A DNA stretch of 64,000 nucleotides. Origin: Paenibacillus sp. MAEPY2. GTDB taxonomy: Bacteria > Bacillota > Bacilli > Paenibacillales > Paenibacillaceae. The stretch lies in contig NZ_AWUK01000011.1 in assembly GCF_000499205.1 (NCBI RefSeq), positions 62,001 through 126,000 on the forward strand. The letters are read 5' to 3'. Positions within the stretch are counted from its first letter, which is position 1, and each line of letters opens with the position of its first letter. The notes beneath the pieces are model-generated. The model was not told where the DNA came from, searched no databases, and was given only the letters and a program-made list of their open reading frames with translations. Both the position numbers and the translations under genes were made by a program. Positions 63,121-64,000 of the stretch are shown here, piece after piece.

Positions 63121-64000
63121 GTGGCGAAAAATCGCAACGGCAAAACTCGTAAAAGGCTGCAGCTCACACTGGGGATCGTAATGGTACTTTCATTGTTGTT
63201 AAATGCATGCTCCAGTAATGGGGACTCCGGAAACAAGGATAAGACAGCGCCGACTCAAAGCGCCGTCAGCAAAGGCAACGAGGGATCGGATAAGCCGGTG
63301 TATCCGCTGGATACGAAAGATACTTTCTCGTACTGGGCTCCAATCAACGGCAATCTGATTACATTTACAACGAATTTGGCGGAAGCGCCGATCGGGAAGG
63401 CGATTGCAGAAGCTACCGGCGTGAAAGTGAACTACATCCACCCGACCGACGGTCAAGCTGAAGAGCAGTTTAATTTGTTGCTGGCTTCCAGCAAGCTGCC
63501 GGATGTGCTGGAGTACGACTGGAGTATTTATCCGGGTGGACCGGAAAAGGCGATTTCAGACGGGGTTATCGTACCGCTAAACGATTTGATCGACCAATAT
63601 GCGCCTAATCTGAAGAAGATGCTGAATGCTAATCCCGAGCTGGATAAAATGGTGAAAACCGATAGTGGACAATATTACGTCTTCCCGATGGTGCGCAACG
63701 CGGAAGGATTAGTCTTCCGCGGACCCATGCTGCGCAAAGATTGGTTGGATGAGCTGGGGCTGCAATTGCCTGTAACGATAGACGATTGGCATAAGGTTCT
63801 GACAGCATTCAAAGAGAAAAAAGGCGCTGTAGCACCGCTGACGGCGCTATACGCGAACAAAATGAATTTGCAGGACGCGTTCTTCGGGGCATATAAAACG
63901 TCGCATGGCTTCTATATTGACGACCAAGGCAAGGTGAAATACGGCCCGTTAGATCCGCAATACAAGGATGTTATGACGTTGTTCCGCCAGTGGTATTCCG
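63121..64000 (+). CDS. Extracellular solute-binding lipoprotein of a sugar ABC importer (cut by window edge)
   Basis: At least 293 residues, open at the right edge. GTG start with GGAGGGG upstream. Lipoprotein signal with lipobox LLNAC, then SSNGDSGNKDKTAPTQSAVS tether. The body has LPDVLEYDWSIYPGGPEKAI, YYVFPMVRNAEGLVFRGPMLRKDWLDELGLQLP, typical of large SBP type-1 proteins that pair with LplBC-type permeases. The permeases should follow outside the window. Likely takes up uronate-containing oligosaccharides produced by lyases of the PL6 type (inference from context). Confidence 0.92.
   Translation, partial: MAKNRNGKTRKRLQLTLGIVMVLSLLLNACSSNGDSGNKDKTAPTQSAVSKGNEGSDKPVYPLDTKDTFSYWAPINGNLITFTTNLAEAPIGKAIAEATGVKVNYIHPTDGQAEEQFNLLLASSKLPDVLEYDWSIYPGGPEKAISDGVIVPLNDLIDQYAPNLKKMLNANPELDKMVKTDSGQYYVFPMVRNAEGLVFRGPMLRKDWLDELGLQLPVTIDDWHKVLTAFKEKKGAVAPLTALYANKMNLQDAFFGAYKTSHGFYIDDQGKVKYGPLDPQYKDVMTLFRQWYS

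Overview
The window reads as chromosomal DNA of a Firmicute of the Paenibacillaceae (probably Paenibacillus). The signs are strong AGGAGG-type ribosome binding sites with frequent TTG/GTG starts, YesN/YesM-type two-component systems beside LplABC-type sugar importers, surface proteins with C-terminal SLH domains, a DUF3231 protein, and a small WGxxGxxG-type secreted protein. This is inference from gene content; no rRNA, complete tRNA, CRISPR array or replication origin was seen.

Layout. 1-7742: sugar sensing and import (AraC regulator cut by the window edge, YesN/YesM pair, convergent SBP-permease-permease operon). 8034-9357: TetR regulator plus a second-type methionine aminopeptidase, G+C-richer than its flanks. 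9642-11765: SLH-anchored 5'-nucleotidase. 12098-15929: five-gene membrane thiol-redox operon (Lgt-like membrane protein, CcdA, TlpA/ResA-like thioredoxin, OmpR regulator, sensor kinase). 16097-19221: LysR regulator divergent from two aldo/keto reductases. 19406-30035: single genes (methyltransferase, NTR-like protein, lipase-like hydrolase, MCP, DUF2239 protein, a frameshifted hydrolase, AraC-GAPDH pair, HIT protein) separated by decayed gene remnants and repeats. 30228-33254: a 1008-residue FG-GAP/Calx-beta/FN3/SLH surface protein. 33550-38834: a membrane protein, an orphan Imm53 immunity protein, a DHFR-like reductase, an ABC-F resistance-type ATPase behind an apparent leader-peptide attenuator, and a soluble MCP-like protein. 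39402-45221: detoxification-like block (TetR, MFS, SDR, hydrolase, MBL hydrolase, XRE-cupin regulator) with recognisable operators. 45407-48408: DUF3231 protein, manganese catalase, MBL hydrolase, WGxxGxxG protein. 48868-57269: an RHS fragment, LysE, HxlR, PRISE-like reductase, ArsR-like regulator, a truncated aldo/keto reductase, dienelactone hydrolase, two MFS pumps. From about 58100 to the right edge the DNA is visibly G+C-richer and carries a polysaccharide-degradation locus: metallophosphoesterase, family-6-like polysaccharide lyase without signal peptide, a membrane-bound AraC regulator and a lipoprotein solute-binding protein behind a candidate catabolite-responsive element.

The most interesting signals lie between genes. 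(i) A six-codon uORF (35790-35810) sits before an inverted repeat that can pair with the ABC-F ribosome binding region. (ii) A dispersed repeat of about 74 bp has GGGACAAGAAC ends and a terminator-like core; it occurs intact or degraded at least six times and once interrupts an RHS remnant. (iii) A second short palindromic repeat centres on AAGCTAACGGG. (iv) There is a tRNA-Leu-like 3' fragment. (v) A MerR-type promoter with a ribosome binding site has no gene behind it. Several genes are visibly broken (hydrolase frameshift at 26258-26265, truncated aldo/keto reductase at 53330, TnsC-like remnant), which marks the 20-60 kb part as a region of turnover.
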